A DNA stretch of 64,000 nucleotides from assembly GCA_003971905.1 (NCBI GenBank), contig RSEE01000066.1, forward strand, positions 1 to 64,000. The letters are read 5' to 3'. The notes beneath the pieces are model-generated. The model did no database searches. It saw only the letters and a list, made by a program, of their open reading frames with translations, and was not told the DNA's origin. The translations under genes were made by a program, and so were the position numbers. Within the stretch, counting starts at the first letter, position 1, and every line of letters starts with the position of its first letter. Positions 59,801 to 64,000 of this stretch are shown here, one piece after another. Source of the stretch: Moniliella sp. 'wahieum' (taxonomy: Eukaryota; Basidiomycota; Moniliellomycetes; Moniliellales; Moniliellaceae).

Positions 59801-62292
59801 CATGCCATAGAGACCCTGATGGAGTGTGGTCCGGGGTCTAATGGTGTGGGGGAATGAGGGATCACGGGCGAAACAAAATCGACTCCGTCGCGGGAATCAG
59901 TATGGTGGGCCGAAATGGGCCATGAGTGTGTGCTCCGGTGTGCTCGGAGAAAGGTCGGGGAGGAACTGATGAGAAACAAAATGATGAGAAGAAAGCACAA
60001 GCTCGCTGCACGGGATTTTCCGACAGCGTACAAATGCTGTCCCTTCAAGCCAAAGTGGAATCCTCGCTTGGGGCAGCCGAAGTGGGGTTGGAAGGAAGAG
60101 TGGAAGAGGAGGCTAAGTTGATCGCGCTAGGCTTACCAGCCAAGTCAGCTTGCTCGTTTGCGCTGGCCCGATGGGGTGGGCCCTGTCGAAGCGCTTTGAG
60201 GCAGAGCAGGATCGTCGAGTTTGCCCCCTTGGGTAAGCATGTCGGCCAACTGGACGCAAGTCAGAATCTAGACACAAAACAAGAAAAGAGAACCACGTAC
60301 GTCGAGCCGCTGCATGTCAATGCTGACCACAGTGGCGATGAAAACGACTTGCATGAAAAGTCCGAAACAAAGACGGCCATGCTCAAAATGGCCCACTGCT
60401 TCGCCGCAGGAAGGGAGCAAAGAGGGCAATGCAAGTGGCCAGTGCCACATCTAACAGCACCGTCACCGCCAAAGGACCGATTTGAGCGAGCCCATGGGCA
60501 AACCCGGCGCTGGACAGGCCAATAGACTGGGGTGTTCACCAAGGCGTCTAGCAGGAGGAACAAGTTTTCCGATCCTACCAAAAGAACGCCTAGGGGGATC
60601 GCAGGCCAAGCAGGTGGGGGAAGAGGCACGCCCACCAACGCACACACCGAGGTGGTGGTCACCAACACTACAGCTGTCGAGATGCAAGCAGTAATGAAGA
60701 GACCCCCATCGCGAGTGGACTCTGTCCAACTGGCTGAAGCGTCGCAAGATAAATCCGATAACGCCCACATCGCCAGTGGAGAACACACCCGGACGCCGAG
60801 TGACGAAGAAGGACGCGCAGCTGCACCATCCAGCTCTTCCCCTTCGTCATCCTCTATGGAAGACCAGAAAGAGAGGGTGCCCGTCCATCGTGGCTACCGG
60901 GACCGGAGTAGGTCAAGACCCGCTCGATAACGTCCCCTTGACTGGCAGGGGAGTAAGGAAACGAACCTGTCCGCCCGTAACATTGTGGAGCAAACGCTGA
61001 AGGACTGGTGAGTGCCCGAGGGAGCACTGTGGTCTTGGAAGAAGAAAGTCAAAACCAGATAGTCAGCAGCGGCAGCAGAACCAGCGCCAGAGTTATGCTC
61101 GCGCCTGATTGGCAAGCGGAGGCAGACCAAAAGGGCCCCCAAGGTGGTGAGGACCGATAAAGGCAAGCCTTGACCAGTAGCACCCGAGGCTACAATTACA
61201 TTGTGGTCGGACCAGTGGCCAGCAGCATGAGCGAGAGTCATTCCAGGAGTTGTGTCGGCCGCAACAAGCGAAGGGTCCAGGCGCCAAAAGTCGAGGGGGG
61301 ACAAGACGAGGCACCCCTGCGCACCACTTTCGGGCGTTTGGATGGCCGATGGGTCGGATGGAGGGGCGCGAAGGCACTGCAAGTTTGGGTCGGTCGAGGT
61401 GGTCAAGAGATGTTCAATCCTTCGTTGAAGGCGCAGGGCAGATTTAAAATGGATGGTTGCAGCATGCCGCTGGCGACGAGGCAGCATCGTCAGTGGTAAG
61501 GAACAGTTGTTGAACGCGGACCCCGGGGACGGCAAACTCGAGGGGGCGGAGGACGCGGAATCGGGGGATATTGGCGGGGGGGAGAGGTGGAGCCCGCGGC
61601 TAGCCTCAAGGACAAGGCGTGTGTCGGCCAATGCGCCAAGGTGGCTTGATCGCTGGGCGCAAATGCCGCTAGCTGCTCCACCGAGAGCGGCGGAGGGGAT
61701 AGGGGGGAGCGGGGGCCCCAAGCCGGCGCTGGAAGAAGGCGTGACCACCGCAACGGCGAGGTACAGGAGGGAAAGATGACATGTGGCACAGAGGATGATG
61801 GTGCGGATCTGGTGCTGTGCCACGTATCGTCCGACCTGGGAGAAGGCGTGTGGGAGCGCCGCGTACGCCTGGAGGCACGGGAGGATGCGGGACGGGAGAG
61901 GGGCGGTGGGCCTGAGCGGAGGCAGATTGGACAGGTGGAGGCCGCCGCGTCTGGGCGCGCTGGAGCCAGCGCGCGGCGGCGGCGGCAGGGCCGGGGCCGG
62001 GGCCGGAGCGGAGGGAGGCGGATCGGCCGATGGAGGAGGCGTATGCGGAGGTGGGCGTGGGGGAGGGGGCGGGGGCGGGGACGATGGCCATGCCGATGCC
62101 GGCGCGACGCCGGGGGCAAAGGTGGGGAGGGGCGTGGGGCGGCGGGCGCGGCGGAGAGAGCGCGGCTGCGGGAGCGGAGGCGGGTGGTGGCGGGCGGGCT
62201 GGATGCGCCGATGTCGGCATCCACGCGCTCGTACGGCGGCTGTACGGCGGGAGGGGCGCACCTCGGGAGGGCGACGCGCTGCGGATAATCAT
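56854..62292 (-). CDS. SCP1: SREBP cleavage-activating protein (SCAP) homologue
   Basis: SCAP senses sterol in the ER membrane and escorts SREBP. The start at 62292 gives a roughly 110-residue Pro/Ala-rich leader, then TM1 [20 protein letters not shown]. The luminal loop holds [13 protein letters not shown] and [12 protein letters not shown]. The sterol-sensing domain contains [64 protein letters not shown] and [15 protein letters not shown], parallel to SCAP LIGLENVLVL and TTVLSIDIRRMEL. An intron is at 60250-60300. Another TM follows ([20 protein letters not shown]), then a WD40-type region: [54 protein letters not shown]. Many frame changes interrupt it. It is long (up to about 1,800 codons), and the 3' end is uncertain between 56676 and 56854. 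Confidence 0.88.
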
Positions 62293-62470
62293 GGCTGTGT
62301 GTTTTGCCGGATGCCCGATGCCTGCGCCCAGCCGAGCGGTGGTGGTCGCCAGAAGAGACGCCGGCCTCCGCCGCCCGCTGCTCGTGCCCGCCAGTTCCGC
62401 CGCCCCACCTGCACCATTCTCACGCCAATTCCGCCGGGGGGGTGGTTTGAAGCTTGATAAGCGCTCGCCT

Positions 62471-62504
62471 ATCACATGTCGCACATCACGCATCACACAT
62501 CACA
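62471..62504. promoter_or_regulatory. ATCAC/TCACATG cluster between SCP1 and APH gene
   Basis: TATCACATGTCGCACATCAC followed by two more CATCAC units. It sits about 180-210 bp upstream of the SCAP start and about 250 bp upstream of the APH gene start. It resembles the cluster upstream of HMG1. Candidate SREBP/bHLH site, inferred only. Confidence 0.35.
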
Positions 62505-62752
62505 GCCAGTTCGGATTCCCTGTCGGTGGTACGTTTTGCTCCGGCGTCATATCGGCCGGTGGGGCAGCACCGGCAAACCGAAAATCCCCCCAGCCGAAGC
62601 CCGTTGAATGTCGTCGCGGCCAGGGGAGAGGCCGGGCGGCGCGCCGCTGTCTCGAGTTGTTTAGGTTTCTTGGGTTGCTCTCTCCGCATCCGGTGGGGCA
62701 GCTCACCATCTTCTGCCTCCTCTCCCTCCCCCTCTTCTCTCCATCCCTCACC

Positions 62753-63988
62753 ATGGCAGACGAAACCGACGTGGGCGCCATCCGCCAACCCATCGACCAG
62801 GATGCACTCAACGCCTATCTGGCCCACACCCCCTCTGGCCGCTTAGCCCCCGTCCACATTGATGGGCAGTTCGCCTTTGGCCAGTCCAACCCCAGCTACG
62901 CCCTGACCGGCAGCGACGGCGCCAAGTATGTCCTGCGCAAGAAGCCCCCCGGCGCCCTGGTCTCCCGCACGGCCCATGCCATCGAGCGCGAGTTCCGCGT
63001 CCTGCACGCCATCCACACGGCCAACATGCGTCTGGCGGATCCGGCGCGCACTGTGCCGGTCCCCGAGGTCAAGGTTCTCTGCACCGATGCGGCTGTGATC
63101 GGCACTCCGTTTTACATTATGCGCTTTGTCCCTGGCCGCATCTTCACCGACAACCGTCTCCTGGGTCTGTCCGCACGCGAGCGTGCCGAATGCTGGACTT
63201 CAGCCATGCAAGTCCTCGCCAATCTCCACAACATTGACGTGACCAGCGCTGGTCTTGGCGATTACGGCCGATCCCAAGGCTTTTACCCGCGCCAACTCAA
63301 GTCATTGACGGCGGTAGCGAGTGCCCAAGCAGCTGTAGCCAACCGCAAGGGAGACAAGGTGGGTCCGATCCCGCACTTTGATCCATTGGTTTCCTGGCTC
63401 GCCTCCCACTTGCCTCAGGACCAGACAACCCTCATCCACGGCGACTTTAAAATCGACAACCTCATCTTTCACCCCACCGAGCCCAAGATCGTCGCCGTCT
63501 TGGACTGGGAACTGTCCACTCTCGGTCATCCAATGAGCGACTTGGCCAATCTCTTGCAGTGTTTCACTCTGCCTCCTACTCCGGGCATGTCCTTGGACCA
63601 AGTTTTGCATGATCCCACCGCCTCAGTGACTGCTCTAGAATCGCACTCCACCCTGTTGACGTTCGGGATGCTGCCGCCGGACCAGACGCCCATCCCACCC
63701 TTGAACCAGCTTATGCAAACGTACCGTACCGCCCGTCACAACGGGGCAGCCAGCCAGACTACGCCCGAGCAAGACCAAGTCTGGAGTGCAGAATGGCACT
63801 TTGCTGCCGCCTGGGCCTGGTTCCGATTGGCCGTGATCACGCAAGGCATTGCGGCTCGAAATGCGGCAGGCCAAGCGAGCAGTGCCAAGGCCACCGCCTA
63901 CGGACGTCTGTTTCCCACCTGCGGTAATAACGCCTGGCTGATTGCGCAAGGCAAGGAAACGACCCTGGGCAAACAAAGCAAACTATGA
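62753..63988 (+). CDS. APH-domain protein, ACAD10/ACAD11 N-terminal type
   Basis: This is an intact 411-codon gene with a kinase-like aminoglycoside-phosphotransferase fold. The start at 62753 gives [20 protein letters not shown]. The N-lobe has [20 protein letters not shown] and [20 protein letters not shown] (with the lysine-containing strand). [17 protein letters not shown] follows. The Brenner-type catalytic loop is [20 protein letters not shown] with [20 protein letters not shown] (the DWE metal-binding Asp). The C-lobe ends at [12 protein letters not shown]. In ACAD10/11 this domain is fused to an acyl-CoA dehydrogenase and acts on 4-hydroxyacyl-CoAs; here it stands alone within the window. 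It is the only long conserved gene here with no frame break. Confidence 0.9.
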   Translation: MADETDVGAIRQPIDQDALNAYLAHTPSGRLAPVHIDGQFAFGQSNPSYALTGSDGAKYVLRKKPPGALVSRTAHAIEREFRVLHAIHTANMRLADPARTVPVPEVKVLCTDAAVIGTPFYIMRFVPGRIFTDNRLLGLSARERAECWTSAMQVLANLHNIDVTSAGLGDYGRSQGFYPRQLKSLTAVASAQAAVANRKGDKVGPIPHFDPLVSWLASHLPQDQTTLIHGDFKIDNLIFHPTEPKIVAVLDWELSTLGHPMSDLANLLQCFTLPPTPGMSLDQVLHDPTASVTALESHSTLLTFGMLPPDQTPIPPLNQLMQTYRTARHNGAASQTTPEQDQVWSAEWHFAAAWAWFRLAVITQGIAARNAAGQASSAKATAYGRLFPTCGNNAWLIAQGKETTLGKQSKL

Positions 63989-64000
63989 ATGATATCGATC

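Noticed and set aside
61776-62750. Plus-strand Gly/Arg-rich open frames upstream of the APH gene
   Set aside because: They are antisense to the Pro-rich SCAP leader; the APH start at 62753 is supported by family alignment.

Overview
This is nuclear DNA from a fungus, most likely a basidiomycete. I infer this from short introns (51 to 122 nt) with GTACGT-type donors and CTGAC or CTAAC branch points, few introns per gene, a GC-rich coding style, an intron-bearing tRNA-Val and typical fungal genes. The low intron density suggests a Ustilaginomycotina-like lineage, but I cannot place it more closely. Many conserved genes are broken by single-base frameshifts. In at least six cases, one of them inside a tRNA, the shift falls at a run of C or G that is one base too short. 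I therefore read most broken host genes here as intact genes with consensus errors, not as pseudogenes.

Layout. 0.2-21.8 kb is a gene-rich block: HMG-CoA reductase (-), ribosomal protein uL4/RPL4 (+), mitochondrial protease ATP23 (+), a long coiled-coil protein with a centrosomin-like N-terminal motif (-), an Aa_trans-family amino-acid transporter (-), the Golgi SNARE SFT1 (+), methionyl-tRNA synthetase (-) and two unrecognised ORFs (-). 21.8-28.5 kb is a gene-poor stretch with an LTR-like fossil, a second dispersed repeat family, a G-rich minisatellite, a near-perfect 87-bp inverted repeat and GTACTGA-type repeats. 28.5-37 kb holds long Ser/Pro-rich or highly charged ORFs and a candidate ORC6 (+). 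38-42 kb carries fimbrin (+) and a xanthine/alpha-ketoglutarate dioxygenase-like gene (-). 42-50 kb is mixed: a second LTR-like copy in the opposite orientation, tandem duplications and two weakly supported genes (-). 50.4-55 kb carries a long disordered ORF (+) and an unrecognised membrane protein (-). 56.4-64 kb carries tRNA-Val (-), a SCAP homologue (-) and an intact APH/ACAD10-type kinase-like protein (+).

The clearest functional theme is sterol control. HMG-CoA reductase (the regulated enzyme) and SCAP (the sterol sensor that escorts SREBP) lie at opposite ends of the window, both with sterol-sensing domains. Both have a cluster of TCACATG/ATCAC motifs about 180-245 bp upstream of the start codon, although the same motif also occurs elsewhere in the window. 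I saw no CRISPR array, rRNA gene or clearly novel multi-gene system.
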